A stretch of 64,000 bases of DNA from Coix lacryma-jobi var. lacryma-jobi (Eukaryota > Streptophyta > Magnoliopsida > Poales > Poaceae), in the NCBI GenBank assembly GCA_009763385.1, contig CM019827.1:110139204-110203203 (forward strand), read 5' to 3'. A model generated the notes under the pieces. It was given only the letters and a program-made list of their open reading frames with translations. It had not been told where the DNA came from and ran no database searches. A program made the position numbers and the translations under genes. Shown here in pieces: positions 1 through 10,766 of the stretch. Position 1 is the stretch's first letter. Each line of letters begins with the position of its first letter.

Positions 1-1511
1 TTGCATTAGAACACATCCAAGTCCCAGACGAGATGCATCACAATAGATGGAGAAGCTTTTGTTCAAGTCTGGCAGAACTAGGACTGGTGCTGAGGTCAAT
101 CTCCTCTTCAATTCTTCAAAGTTTGCCTGGCACTTATCAGACCACACAAACTTAGCACTCTTTTCTAGCAAGGCAGTCATAGGCTTCGCAAGCTTGGAGA
201 AACCTTCAATGAACCTTCTGTAATACCCAGCCAAACCCAGGAAGCTTCGGATTTCGCTAGCATTGGTTGGCGGATTCCAGTCCAACACATTCTGCACCTT
301 GCTAGGATCAACGGATATACCTCCGTTAGAGACTACATGCCCCAAGAAAGAGACTTCTTTCAACCAAAACTCACATTTGCTCCTCTTGGCATAGAGTTGA
401 TGCTCTCTCAACTTCTGCAGAACCATCCTTAGATGTTCAGCATGTTCCTCTTCTGTTTTAGAGAACACTAGAATATCATCTATGAACACCACCACAAACT
501 TATCCAGGTACTCCATGAACACCTTATTCATCAGGTACATGAAGTAGGCTAGGGCATTGGTCAGCCCAAAAGACATAACTGTATACTCATACAATCCATA
601 CCGCGTTGTGAAAGCGGTTTTGGGAATGTCCGAGTTCCGGATTTTTAACTGGTGGTACCCAGATCTGAGATCTATTTTAGAGAACACACATGCTCCTCTA
701 AGCTGGTCAAATAGATCATCTATCCTGGGTAGAGGGTATTTGTTTTTAATGGTAACCTCATTTAAAGACCTATAGTCCACACACATCCTCTGGCTACCAT
801 CTTTCTTATCCACAAAGATCACAGGTGCTCCCCAAGGAGAAGCACTGGGGCGTATATACCCCTTCTCTAACAACTCCTCAAGTTGCTTCTTAAGCTCTTC
901 TAGTTCATTTACCCCCATTCTATAAGGTCTTTTAGCTATTGGTGCAGTTCCAGGCAGTAATTCAATAATGAACTCAACATCGCGATCAGGTGGCATACCT
1001 GGCAGATCATCAGGAAAGACATCAGGGAACTCGTCCACCACCCGATCTTGCTCTGCACCACTAGCATCCATCTGGTTTATGGTGGCAGTCGGCTGCTCTT
1101 GCATCACCACTTCCACACAGATCCTGTCTCCCTTGGGTGTAGATACAACAACTAATCTTTCTTGACACTGAATGACAGCCCCATGCTGCTTCATCCAGTC
1201 CATACCCAAGATGAGATCTATGCCTGCCGTTCTCAGCACTATAGGCTTTACTTTAAATCCTACCCCCCTTAGGTTGACACTAGAGGTGGGGCTCCAGAAA
1301 TTTGCAGGCATACTACCCCCGGTGAGTTCACTATGATTGTTTCTTTCATTGCGCACAAAGGCACACCATGCATTCTAACAAATGACTGAGAAATGAAGGA
1401 ATGCGAAGCACCAGAATCAAAAAGTATGGTTGCTGGGATTGAGTTGATACTGAACGTACCCATCATAACATCCGGTGCATCCAGGGCACTATCGGCAGCC
1501 ACATGGTTCAC
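1..1511 (-). pseudogene. Ty3/gypsy pol: protease, reverse transcriptase, start of RNase H
   Basis: The protease begins with the retropepsin motif [13 protein letters not shown] near 1430-1385 (minus strand). RT follows, with [23 protein letters not shown] and the catalytic FIDDILVFS (about 500-470). Near the left edge RNase H starts ([14 protein letters not shown]). The protease frame stops at TAA 1269-1271. The RT frame is a different one, and comparison with the usual gypsy order points to a one-base loss in the run of C/G at about 1315-1320. From about 1265 to position 1 the RT frame appears open. The sequence downstream of RNase H is outside the window. RT copies element RNA into DNA in cytoplasmic virus-like particles. 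Confidence 0.88.
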
Positions 1512-1663
1512 CCGCCCAGTGTGAGGTGGACGAGCATTCTGCTTCCGACCTCCTGCTTGGTTCTGTGGAGCCTGAGGGTTCTGCTTCTTGGGACACTGGT
1601 GAGCATAGTGTCCAACCTCCCCACAGCGGTAGCAAGCGTTGGGGTTCTACTGAGATGCATTCT
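1512..1663 (-). pseudogene. Gag zinc-knuckle segment, out of frame with gag and preceded by TAG
   Basis: On the minus strand the nucleic-acid binding CCHC knuckle (CYRCGEVGHYAHQCP) is encoded just after the gag stop, but in another frame. A TAG lies in this frame at 1649-1647, directly after a CAG glutamine codon. The knuckle then runs in frame into the protease region. The segment therefore carries one frame change and one nonsense codon relative to a normal gag-pol fusion. Confidence 0.8.
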
Positions 1664-2644
1664 TCAAGGAGCGGAGTTGGGTGCTCCCTGGCGTGATGCT
1701 TGGGTGCCCTGCTGCTGGTACCTCTGCCCTCCTGGCTGCTGCTGGTAGCGCTGACCACCTGACTGCTGTTGGTATGGAGGGCGCTGCTGGTTCTGGTTGC
1801 CTTGGGGTTGCTGTCCCCTGTTCCACTGGTTGGAGGAGCCTTGATTCCTCTGGGGGTAGCCTTGCTGGGGGTTGGTTCGGGGACGAGTGTTGCTCCCCGA
1901 AGACTGGCCTTGGAAGCTTCTCTTCTTTGCTTCCATCTCTTTCCGCTTGTTGTCAATAACAATCGCCCTATTGACCAGGGCCTGATAGTTGGGATAAATG
2001 TTTGACATAAGCTGGAGCTGCAACCCATCGTAAAGACCCTTCAGAAAACGGCGTTGCTTGTCTTTGTCTTGGGCCACATCCTGTGGGGCATAGCGCAACA
2101 GTTGGGCAAACTTGTCGCGGTATTCCGCCACTGACATGGACCCTTGCTTCAAGGAGCGGAACTCCTCTTGTTTCAGCTCTACGAGACCATCAGGGATATG
2201 ATAGGATCTGAAGTTCTCCTTCAACTCCTGCCATGTAACAACTGGAGCATCTTGGGGACGGCCGAATATGAATGCATCCCACCAGTCTTGGGCTGCTCCC
2301 TGCAGTTGCCCAGAAGCGTAGAGCACTTTCTCATAATCTGTGCACTGGGCAATGTTCAGCTGTTTCTCTACTGCACGAAGCCAGTCATCCGCCTCCAAAG
2401 GTTCAGAGGCATGAGTGAACACAGGTGCGTGGCCTTTCAGGAATTCTCCTCGACGGTCCCTGACTTGGAGAGGTGGGGGTGCTGCAGCTGGTGCCTGATC
2501 TAAGCGGTTCATCATAGCTTGCATCAGTTGATTCTGCATTCCCATCAGCTGCTCGATGGTTACTGGCGGCGGTGGCGGTGGCGGGTCTACAGGAGCACGA
2601 CGCCCACGGCCACGGCCCCTTCTGCGTCCACCCCTTGCTGCCAT
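1664..2644 (-). CDS. Gag polyprotein (capsid part) of the gypsy element
   Basis: This 326-residue ORF starts at ATG 2644 with an Arg/Gly-rich head and a proline run. The retrotransposon gag core follows, with EPLEADDWLRAVEKQL (about residues 83-98), WWDAF and WQELKENFRSYHIP. The tail is rich in Gln/Gly/Arg. Gag builds the virus-like particle. The ORF ends at TGA 1664-1666, before the CCHC zinc knuckle, which is found just downstream in another frame; a complete gag would include it. The start is clear because it lies shortly after the gag leader and gives the usual gag N-terminus. Confidence 0.9.
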   Translation of the reverse strand: MAARGGRRRGRGRGRRAPVDPPPPPPPVTIEQLMGMQNQLMQAMMNRLDQAPAAAPPPLQVRDRRGEFLKGHAPVFTHASEPLEADDWLRAVEKQLNIAQCTDYEKVLYASGQLQGAAQDWWDAFIFGRPQDAPVVTWQELKENFRSYHIPDGLVELKQEEFRSLKQGSMSVAEYRDKFAQLLRYAPQDVAQDKDKQRRFLKGLYDGLQLQLMSNIYPNYQALVNRAIVIDNKRKEMEAKKRSFQGQSSGSNTRPRTNPQQGYPQRNQGSSNQWNRGQQPQGNQNQQRPPYQQQSGGQRYQQQPGGQRYQQQGTQASRQGAPNSAP

Positions 2645-3316
2645 CTGCTCACCAACAAATGCGCAAGAGTTAGACCTTTATATCCAACATAGAGATTATT
2701 TTAAAACATAAACGAGCATTGCTGAAAAATTTCTGGGCACATCTTTTTCAACAGCAGTGAACGAAAACTGACATAACTCAAGCTACAGAAATCCAACAGG
2801 GTCGAACCAGACATCGTTGGAAAGCTTAAGAAACCAGCTACAACCTTTATTCAGAACTCATTTTCAGATTCGGTCATATTCTGGGTCGAAAACAGCGTTG
2901 AACAGAACCTGTTCTGGGTGACAGACTGCGCAGAAACATCAACTTTAAACAGGCATATCTCCCAGATCCAAACAGATAAAGACTTAGTTCCAGATTTGTT
3001 TGAAAGATACATCAGTCTAGATACTTCCACAAAAATTTCATAATTTTTGAGAATACGGATTAAGAGATATACTGATATAACCACAGACTGCTCCAGAAAA
3101 CAGCAACACAGATAAGGGATAAACAACTTTATTCAACACAGAGATATGTTTTAAACTTGGAGAAGCATAGACATAAACCATACTTCACCACACACAAACA
3201 AAGATCCAACAAACATAGTTCACCAACATAAGCAACATATCCACTAAAAGTTCACCAGACACAAACTGAAATTTAAACAACGTGTCTAAACGAGATAACT
3301 AAACATGGTAGGCAAA
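2645..3316. other. Spacer between the extra ORF and gag
   Basis: About 670 bp of AT-rich sequence inside the gypsy element with no credible reading frame. Minus-strand short ORFs here (for example 2851-3126) have no recognisable domain. It corresponds to the untranslated stretch between the upstream ORF and gag, a position also occupied by a shorter spacer (37339-37568) in the other gypsy element of this window. Confidence 0.6.
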
Positions 3317-4312
3317 CTACTGGGCTCCACCGGGGGCATTGTTGGCCGTGAACTTCTTCTTGTAGACGGCTGAAAGACCCAACTCACCGCGAAGATGGTC
3401 CACTTCACACTCCAGACGCCTCATCACTTTCTGTGAAGCGCGCAGGTCATCCTGCACCTTGTCAGCCTTCCTCTGCACTTCATAGACATGCTGGGCGGTA
3501 GAGGCCAGGACCGGGTACTCCGCAGGTGGAAGCAGGGCCTGCCACGAGCCCACCAGGTCACTGTGGGGCAGGTAGCGGTAGCGGTCAGCCCTCATGGACT
3601 GGAAGCGCAGTCCACGGTAATGCAGGAAAGCATCTTGCGCAGCATCCTCCATGCTTGCTAGAGCTTCACCACGCTTGGTGGTGGTCCTGTGAACAGACTC
3701 TATGACGTGGCCTTGATCCACATCATTCCAACCTGTAACCATCAGGTCGGACTTCCAGTAAGTAGCCTCCAAGGGGTGGGTGTACTCGCCACAGTGATAC
3801 TGGAGCTTGGCCTCCAACTCTGGGTAGTATTCATTCAGCAGGCGAACCAGCATACTATGATAGTACGCTATCTCATCAGGCTTCTTGAACATGAAGCGAC
3901 GAGTCCATCCGAGGTCCTCATCTACCACCTGCACTTCTGGAGAGGCAGGGGGTGCTGGTGCTGAAGCAGTCGAAGCGGCAGGGGAGTGCACCACGGGGTA
4001 CACAGGCACGAAGGCCGGTGCTGCAGGAGCTGCTGGAGCGGCTGGTGCTGCAGGAGCTGCTGGAGCGGTGGGGGCCTCCACGGCTGGTGGAGCGACAGGC
4101 ACCACAGGAGCGGGTGCAGGGGGCGGGGGTGGCGCTGCAAGCTCCCCAGAGACGGTCGGGGTAGAGGTCAGCTCTTCATCCTCCACGATGAAGGCGGTGT
4201 TGGAGGAGCTGGAGGAACCGTCGTTGTCGGAGATGTGGACCACTGGGGGAGCAGGTTGGCTGGCGCTGGCGGTGAAAAGGGCACGATACGCGCGGGTGTT
4301 CATGCGAGGCAT
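3317..4312 (-). CDS. Extra ORF upstream of gag, Ala/Pro-rich with C-terminal coiled coil
   Basis: A 331-residue ORF lies between the primer binding site and gag, starting at ATG 4312 only about 180 bp from the primer site. Residues 1-60 are Ser-rich and acidic; residues about 60-125 are a low-complexity Ala/Pro repeat (runs of APAAPAAP). The C-terminal half is compositionally normal, and the last 60 residues (EVQRKADKVQDDLRAS and onward) look like an alpha-helical coiled coil. I recognise no enzymatic domain. The other gypsy element in the window has a different-looking ORF in the same place (36730-37338). Its length and intact frame suggest it was expressed, but the function is unknown. Confidence 0.7.
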   Translation of the reverse strand: MPRMNTRAYRALFTASASQPAPPVVHISDNDGSSSSSNTAFIVEDEELTSTPTVSGELAAPPPPPAPAPVVPVAPPAVEAPTAPAAPAAPAAPAAPAAPAFVPVYPVVHSPAASTASAPAPPASPEVQVVDEDLGWTRRFMFKKPDEIAYYHSMLVRLLNEYYPELEAKLQYHCGEYTHPLEATYWKSDLMVTGWNDVDQGHVIESVHRTTTKRGEALASMEDAAQDAFLHYRGLRFQSMRADRYRYLPHSDLVGSWQALLPPAEYPVLASTAQHVYEVQRKADKVQDDLRASQKVMRRLECEVDHLRGELGLSAVYKKKFTANNAPGGAQ

Positions 4313-4491
4313 CCTGACGTTATGGTTAAAGACAAGATAAGCGGAAACAATTAGTTTTACACAATAGAATAAGAATAAGAAGCATGTAAATTTTAATAAA
4401 GTAACAAGATAATAAAATAAGCATGAACAGGTAACAAGAAGGTGTTAGAACGGCCATTTCCTAGCAAGGGTTGCGTCCTACAGTCAACAAA

Positions 4492-4503
4492 GCTTTGATA
4501 CCA
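4492..4503 (-). other. Primer binding site (tRNA-iMet type)
   Basis: On the minus strand the site reads TGGTATCAAAGC, one mismatch from the common plant iMet primer site TGGTATCAGAGC, three bases from the LTR end. It fixes the orientation of the element (minus) and shows that 4507-7460 is its 5' LTR. Confidence 0.88.
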
Positions 4504-4506
4504 ATT

Positions 4507-7460
4507 TGTCACACCCCAATTTTAAGGATAAAATTGTGGCGGAATACTCATGTGTGCCCAGGAAACAATCACACACATAAGTTAGACAAATTACAAGAAG
4601 GTGGCATCATCACATTGTTTATTACATAACGATAGTATCAACACAAGTCTTACATCAAGCGAAACAAAAGATAACTGAACTGCTAACAAGATCTACTCTA
4701 CAGGGAACGCTGACTGGGGGAAACAGCTAGCCTAGAAGTCCTCTGGGAAGTCGCCAACTGCACCTTCATCTGTTACCCATCCGGGATTTTGCCCAAAAAG
4801 AAGATAAACAACAAGCGTAAGTACTTCTCGTACTTAGCAAGCTAACACAGGGTTCATGAGGCTCAAAAGGCTGACACTGTCTGACTGCAGTTAGCTTTTA
4901 AGTTGGCAAAGTTTTAGCATTAAGGTAAACGAATATGGTGCTTAACCCTTAACCCATGATCCATTTGTCCAACAAAGATAATTAAGAGATCATAAGGTGC
5001 CACCAACATAAAGTAACAATTATTCAAGTATCAAAGTTCTGCTAGTTTTTCGGGCCGCTCGTGACCGTGAGTACGGTTGTTATAACAGTTTTACACTCTG
5101 CAGAGGTTGTGCTTCTTTACCCACAAGCCGTGTTACCCTTGTGCCCGAGGCGGCCAACCTCTTGATCCACTTCCAAGGTAGATCGGCAGAGCACACTATG
5201 AAGCCTTTCGTTGGTTCGTCTAACATGTTAGGGTCGCTAGGTTTCCTTGGCAGGCAGATGTAGTAACCCCCTTTCCTATGGCACAAGGCCATCGCAGCTA
5301 TACACATAGGAACAGGAGCAGCCCTACACCCAAAGTGGCAAGCCCCTTTTTGTGCCCTTTCGGGTCACCGCTAACAAGTTAGAAAAGGTCCAGTGTACTG
5401 AGCTAAAACCAGAGCCATATAACACTCATGGTAGCACTGTCAATCCCAGCTTTTGCTAACAGCAAGTTTTATTAACCGTTTAACAACATATCATCATGAG
5501 AACAAATTCATCATTGGACTGGATCAGTTATAAGCCAGTTAGCACTAGCATTCTACCCATATGCAAAGATCCCACGGAGTCAAGAACATCACAGATAACA
5601 AAGCTAAGTGGGTCTCTAAGGTTGCTCAATTGGACACATGCATAAATGAGTAATTTAATGGTAAAGTGAAATAGGTAACAAGGAGATCCCATGCTAACTT
5701 GCCTTGGTTATTGAACGACTGGTCTTCTTGCTGATCGTCGAAAGAAGGGTCCTGGTCGTACCACACCGTCTCACCGTCTACTCGACCACAACATCAACAC
5801 GCATTCTAGGCGCATACATACAATGCAAACAAGGCTATCATTAGAACAGTACACCAAACAGTAATAATCAGAAATAAAACTTTGATAAAACTGAAGTACG
5901 CGTTTCTACGATCACAACAAGTTTTGGTTCACCGAAAACGGAGTTACGACACTAAAGTTACGGCCGAAACGGTGATTCTAAAGGCCTAAACGAGACTAAC
6001 ATAAACCCTGAAACTAAACTGACCTAAGCCGACTAACAGAGGCATAAACAGATAGAAAACTAAATTACGAACCTAACGCAACTTGAACGGGTCAAAACGG
6101 AGCTAAAACGTGAATTTTATAAGCGTTTTATTGTAGTGGCAATTCTGTAAATAGAATGAAATTAATTTGAAATCAATTCGGAATTTAAACTGAATTTTAA
6201 AAGGAATTCACGGCCGGCTGGACTGCGCCTCAAATCATCATAAACGCAGGGGTCTGGTTGCAAAGTTTTCAAGACACAGGGAATAGTGCTCAAAGGAGCG
6301 CGGGTTGATTCACGATTTCTCCGGGGTTTCTTTAGCAAAAGTGCACCCGAAGAGGTATCGGCCGCGCACAGCCGATGGATCGACGATGGACGATGTGGAT
6401 TAGATCCAGGGGTGAGTGCGCGCGGGGCGGGCCGACGGCGTGCACAGGCCGCGGCGTCGCGGCGCTTTGCGCGACGTCGCGCGCGGTTCCGCCATGGCCG
6501 AAGCCGGAGAGCTCGCGGACTCGAGCGAAGGGGCACGCCGAGCCAAACCAAGGGGGACGGAGAGGGAGCGGGTCGCAAGGGGTTCTCACCGCGTCGGAAG
6601 AAGGGACGGAGAGTCTCTGGTGGCGGCGCACGGCGAGGGACGGCGGGGATCCGAGCGATGGTGCCGGAGCTGTGAGCACACAACGGCGGTTAGGGCCAAA
6701 CCAGAGAAAGAGAAAGGGAGAGACGGTTCGGCAGCTTCACCGTGGCGCAGCGGAGCTCGGAGGAGGTCGCACACGGCCGGAGCGACGCCGAAACAACGAA
6801 TCGACGGCGGCGGGCGGCGGCTATGGTACGGAGGTGCTCGACACGGTTGCTCGGGTGCTCTGCTGTGCGGTGCTGCGGGAGAGAATAAGGGAAAAGGGAG
6901 CGGGGGTGCGGGTGCGTCCGCTATAAGCACGAGGAGGAGGCCAAGGTCGTGGGAGCGGGCTCGTCCACGACGCGCGTGAGACCCGGACGCGGGGCGGTTG
7001 CGCTCGGGGCGGCGTCGCGCGGAGGGGAAGAAGGGAGGTGCCGAGAGGTGAGGACGCGCCGTCAGCGGCAGAGGGGAGAGGAGCCGCCTGGCTTGCTGGC
7101 GAGCGCGAGCAGGCCGGGCTGCTAGGCCGCAGCGGGAGAAAGAGAGAAGAGGAGGGAGGCCCAGCGCGGGGGAAAAGGAGAAGGGAGGGAGCGCCGGCGG
7201 GCTTGGGCCGCCAGGCCGCTTGGGCCGGATGCAAGGGAGGGAGAAGAAAAAGAATAAGAACTCTTTTCCATTTTATTTTCAACACATTTTCAAACCAGTC
7301 ACACAAATAAATCCAATGCATCAGCATGAGTGCAAAAACATGTTGCCAACTTTATTTTAATTCAATAAAAATTATTTAATCCCTAGGTTAAATGCTCACA
7401 AAAATCATAAATAAATTATTTTCACCTATTTTATTTTGGAGAAAATTTTAGGGTGTTACA
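4507..7460 (-). repeat. 5' LTR of the minus-strand gypsy element
   Basis: The plus strand runs from TGTCACACCCC to GGGTGTTACA, so the LTR is bounded by TG...CA and is 2,954 bp long. The primer site lies at its left edge and a different repeat (family B LTR) starts abruptly at its right edge. The segment 6190-7250 is very GC-rich and gives many overlapping ORFs on both strands, none with a recognisable domain; I treat them as artefacts of composition. The second LTR is outside the window, so age cannot be estimated. Confidence 0.88.
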
Positions 7461-8184
7461 CTATGTGTGTTTGCTATCTCTACCGCAAAAAGGAGTTATG
7501 CTACCTAGTTTCCAAACCTATCAACTAGCAAGAGAAAGCTAGGAAAGGTAAAGCACATAAACAAGGTAGCAATGTAAATGCGGAAGCTAAAGAGTGTGAT
7601 AGAGATGCAAACTCCCGTCGACGACTCCGGTATTTTTACCGAGGTATCGAGAAGCGCGCAAGCTTCCCCCTAGTCCTCGTTGGAGCCCCTCGCAAGGAAT
7701 CCCTCGCAAGGGCCAAGCTCCCGGTCAGATAACTCCGTGGATAGCTCCGGGCCTTCCCTACACGCAAGTGGGTCTCCGGTTAAGCCACTCGTGGCAAAGC
7801 CTTTCCCGGATGCTCTCCGCCGTCTTCACTATCAAGCTTCCGGCCGAAACGCCGCGGGCCTTGTTCCCTTCGGTACACGGAGGCGGCCACACCACAAACT
7901 CGGTCGGTGTGATCTCGCAAGACTACAAGCCCCGCCGATGTACAACCACGGTGCGCACAAGCACCGATAGATAAGAGGTTTTCAACCTCACTAAACACTA
8001 GGCCTAACACCTAGAGCAAGCGCAAAGCGGTGGTCTAACTAGCTTAAGCACTTCGCAAAGCACCTTCAATAATCACCTAGTATATCACTTGAGCACTTTG
8101 GTGGCTAGAGCAACTAAACATGTGTCTATACTCTTGGTATACTTCCTTGAGCTCCAACATTTTTGTTTTGGCCGGCCATGGGGG

Positions 8185-8192
8185 TATATATA
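8185..8192 (+). promoter_or_regulatory. TATA box of family B LTR
   Basis: TATATATA followed by AGGGCCCC; typical LTR promoter position, 54 bp before the first unit of the CATCGGACGC motif array. Expression was not assessed. Confidence 0.55.
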
Positions 8193-8245
8193 GGGCCCCA
8201 ACCAAATAGAGCCGTTTGGAGAAAGTCATGGACTTCACAGCGTAG

Positions 8246-8604
8246 CATCGGACGCTGAAGTCGTGACCATCGGACGCGCGTCCGATGCTCCTTTAACGGC
8301 TAGCTGCCAGCCTGGCACTGTGCACAATGGCTATCTCAGCGTCCGATGGTTGATCACCTGACGCGTCCGATGCTCACAGAGCCTCTCTGGAACCTCTCTG
8401 TACAGCCATCGGACGCTGGTACTGTAGCGTCCGATGTACACCGTCAGCGTCCGATGTAACGCTGTGCACGATGCACAGTGTTACCTTCGCGTCCGATGTA
8501 AGCACATCGGTGCGTCCGATGCTGCTGCTGGCGCTGAGTCAAGCTAGGGTTTGTCATCGGTGCGTCCGACGCTTTTGAGCCAGCGTCCGATGCAGCGTCC
8601 GATG
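8246..8604. repeat. Array of inverted CATCGGACGC / GCGTCCGATG motifs (family B LTR)
   Basis: About 13 copies of the ten-base motif occur in both orientations in 359 bp, often as facing pairs (CATCGGACGC ... GCGTCCGATG) able to form hairpins. Spacing is irregular, and the spacers are unrelated. The same motif array is present in the unrelated-ended solo LTR at 13401-13858 at the same distance from its TATA box. Confidence 0.8.
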
Positions 8605-8880
8605 TGCCTCCTTGCTTCGTTTCTTCACGATTTCTTGCGCCGTCTTGGTTCCATTCTTGTGCCTTGGACTTTGCTTGATCTTGAGAGTCTTCTATTGAGC
8701 TTCAAATGTCTTGCTTGATGTGTTGATCATCGGATCACCACGTCGCCTTAGTCCAAGTCACATTTGCACCCTACTGGACTACAAAACAAATATTAGCGAA
8801 CGCATTAGTCCAATTTGGTTATGTTGTTCATCAAACACCAAAATCAGAAGTTAAATGGTCCGAGGTCCATTTTCCTTACA

Positions 8881-9320
8881 CAGAGGAGCCGAAGGGAGGA
8901 AGAACAGAGAGCTTGAAATGCTCAGGCTGGAGGAGAAGAATGAGATTATATAGCCAGGGGCTTTTAGTCCTAGTTTGGGTTACCGACCAAGACTTAGTTT
9001 TTAGTCCTGGACGGTGTCCCCAGCCGAGATTGGACTTTTAGTCCTGATTGGGGGCACCAACCGGGATTGGACTTTACTTTTAGTCCCGGTTAGGAGCACC
9101 AACCGGGACTAAAAACTACTTTTAGTCCCGATTGATAAGCCGACCCGGGATTAAAAGTCCTCTACTGCAACAACACATGTTAGTAGCCGTTGGGCAAGAA
9201 ACTTTAGTTCCGGTTCGTGTCTAGAACCGGGACTAAAGCCTTTATTTAGTCCCGAACATATGAAATATCGGGAGTAAAGTTCAAACCTGATGTGGATGAA
9301 AGGTCTGTTCTCTGCTAGTG
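8881..9320. mobile_element. Terminal part of a CACTA (En/Spm) transposon
   Basis: The segment holds repeated, inverted TTTAGTCCCGGTT / AACCGGGACTAAA units (about 8965-9260), the sub-terminal repeats of grass CACTA elements, which the transposon proteins bind. It ends with ...TCTGCTAGTG, the reverse complement of a CACTA terminus. The host sequence follows with CAA, a possible 3 bp duplication. The rest of the element is to the left, split by the LTR and gypsy insertions, and off-window. Confidence 0.82.
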
Positions 9321-9830
9321 CAAGGACCCATACGTCTTGGACAATGGTCATGCATCCGTTGACTTGTATATTATCAAAGATTCAAAGCTACCGCGGTTCA
9401 CGCGCTTGTATCTCAAGCCCCCTCCCTTCTTCTTCATGACTGAATCCAAGTTTACTTTTGGTACACTACGATCCAGCTGGTTTGCCTAATGTTGTGGCTA
9501 ACGTCCGGCCAAAAGGTTCTTCGCGCCACGCCAACACGGATCGCTTGCATGCATATGAAAGAATGAAGCGGTGGAAGGGCATGCAAGATATATAATGCCA
9601 CGCCGGCGACAGAGCTAGCATGCATCATGGAGGTCCACTCTCGGCGGTACCAAACATTATGCATTATGTAGAGGACTAGCATACTAAAGTTTATTGCAAA
9701 ATTAGATGTAGCACCAAACATTCGTTCATGCATGGGGGCATCATGATTTAAGCGAGTATATCAAAGTTGTTTTATAATCAAACATAATAAAGGGTTCCTT
9801 TTATTTTCGGCCCATCATATGTATCATATA
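9321..9830. other. Intergenic, no gene seen
   Basis: Unique-looking sequence of mixed composition between the CACTA end and a MITE. Short ORFs (minus strand 9452-9733) show no domain or codon pattern I recognise. Confidence 0.5.
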
Positions 9831-10470
9831 CTCCCTCCGTACTCATATTAATTGTCGTTTAGGTCAACGACACGGTCTTCAAAACATAACTTTTTAACCT
9901 CTTGTTTTTATAAAAATATTTATGAAAAAGTGATATATGTATACTTTTATGAAAGTATTTTTTTAGACAAATCTATTTATATAATTTTTATATTTACAAA
10001 CTTAGAAACTTAATAATTATTAATGATTTATATTCCTGATGTTTGACCCAAATTTTATTTAAAATGAGGATCTTCAACGGTTTTGTATATTTTGTTTGGC
10101 AAAATTGGGAGTTTGTCAAGTTTCAAAAGAATATGACAAAGATAAAAAGAGATAATCTCCAACGGTCTTGCATTATCACTTGGCAAAATAGAAATACAAA
10201 AAAAAATACAGTGGTGACAGCGGGAGAAAACGCGCGAGGGCATGCGCGGGCGACAGAAATCGCGTGTGGAGCGGGGATGCCAAGCGTGGACGAGGCTTGC
10301 ATATATGTCTACTCATCTTAGGATTTTGCCAAGTTAACAAAAATGCTAAGCTCATTTATCAAACCGTTGGATAGAAGATTTTTAGATTTTTTTTTTTTTT
10401 TTGCAAAAACAAGAATGCAAAACTCATTTGTAAAACCGTGGAAGATGCTCTGATATGAGTATGAAGGGAG
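9831..10470. mobile_element. Stowaway-like (Tc1/mariner) MITE
   Basis: It begins CTCCCTCCGTACTCATAT and ends ATATGAGTATGAAGGGAG, so the terminal inverted repeats match at most positions. TA flanks both ends (9829-9830 and 10471-10472), the Stowaway target duplication. CTCCCTCCGT is the standard grass Stowaway terminus. It is non-coding; at 640 bp it is longer than usual because another MITE sits inside it. Confidence 0.85.
10066..10450. mobile_element. MITE nested inside the Stowaway-like element
   Basis: The ends GAGGATCTTCAACGG (left) and CCGTGGAAGATGCTC (right) are inverted repeats matching at 13 of 15 positions. This 385 bp insertion explains the unusual length of the host MITE. The target duplication is unclear (TGA on one reading). 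An A/T tract and GC-rich patch lie inside; no gene. Confidence 0.68.
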
Positions 10471-10612
10471 TATTCATGTGCGATACCAAACAAAAATTAC
10501 TACCCATACGTATATATACAATTGTTTTGGCCAATGTGTTGTTTGTGAAGTTAGAAGGTTATTGGCACCGCTAGAACTTAGAAATAAGAGGTTATTTGAC
10601 GCGGCTCAGGCG

Positions 10613-10766
10613 GGCTAGCTCCAACTCCAGTACTAGCAGTGAACTCAAAATGTATGGCTTCTCCTTTGTCTCAGCCCCTTCTCTTTCTAAGTTTCTAGTT
10701 CATTTGTCTCAGACTCAGTTCGCGAGTAGCGTTCCTACACTACTTTATGAGGAGTTAGGAGCTAGC
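10613..10766. repeat. Short inverted-repeat element, possible MITE
   Basis: GGCTAGCTCCAACTCC at 10613-10628 faces GGAGTTAGGAGCTAGCC at 10750-10766, which pair apart from one extra base. The 154 bp span may be a small MITE; I could not identify a clean target duplication. Confidence 0.4.

Larger units (their letters stand above)
1..7460 (-). mobile_element. Ty3/gypsy (chromovirus-like) LTR retrotransposon, 5' part
   Basis: Reading on the minus strand, the order is LTR (7460-4507), tRNA-iMet-type primer site, an extra ORF, gag, then protease and reverse transcriptase running off the left edge. This is the Ty3/gypsy order. The 3' part of pol and the 3' LTR lie outside the window, so the chromodomain and lineage cannot be checked directly; gag and RT resemble those of the chromovirus at 32176-46347. 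The element has interrupted family-B LTR sequence, which resumes at 7461; the first bases there, CTATG, would be one copy of the target duplication. The gag-pol reading frame is broken at about 1317, 1647 and 1664, so this copy is not autonomous. Confidence 0.9.
7461..8880 (+). repeat. LTR fragment of family B, 5' end cut by the gypsy insertion
   Basis: Bases 7461-7680 match 54353-54582 closely; that second copy starts at TGAAAGG (54225), so about 128 bp are missing here because the gypsy element inserted there. The right end is CCTTTTCCTTACA-like (ends at 8880, ...TTCCTTACA), after which CACTA sub-terminal sequence resumes. A TATATATA box at 8185-8192 on the plus strand suggests plus orientation. 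No coding sequence is seen; this may be a solo LTR or one LTR of an element whose rest lies to the left. The missing left end prevents a target duplication check. Confidence 0.7.

Noticed and set aside
3885..4354. Gly/Ala-rich plus-strand ORFs
   Set aside because: Antisense to the Ala/Pro-rich ORF of the gypsy element; the composition mirrors that repeat.
6162..7327. Many long overlapping ORFs on both strands
   Set aside because: They lie in the GC-rich part of an LTR, overlap in several frames and show no domain; low stop frequency explains them.
8246..8604. CRISPR-like array of short repeats (also 13401-13858 and 55003-55262)
   Set aside because: The repeats occur in both orientations with irregular spacers inside plant LTRs; there are no cas genes and the genome is eukaryotic.
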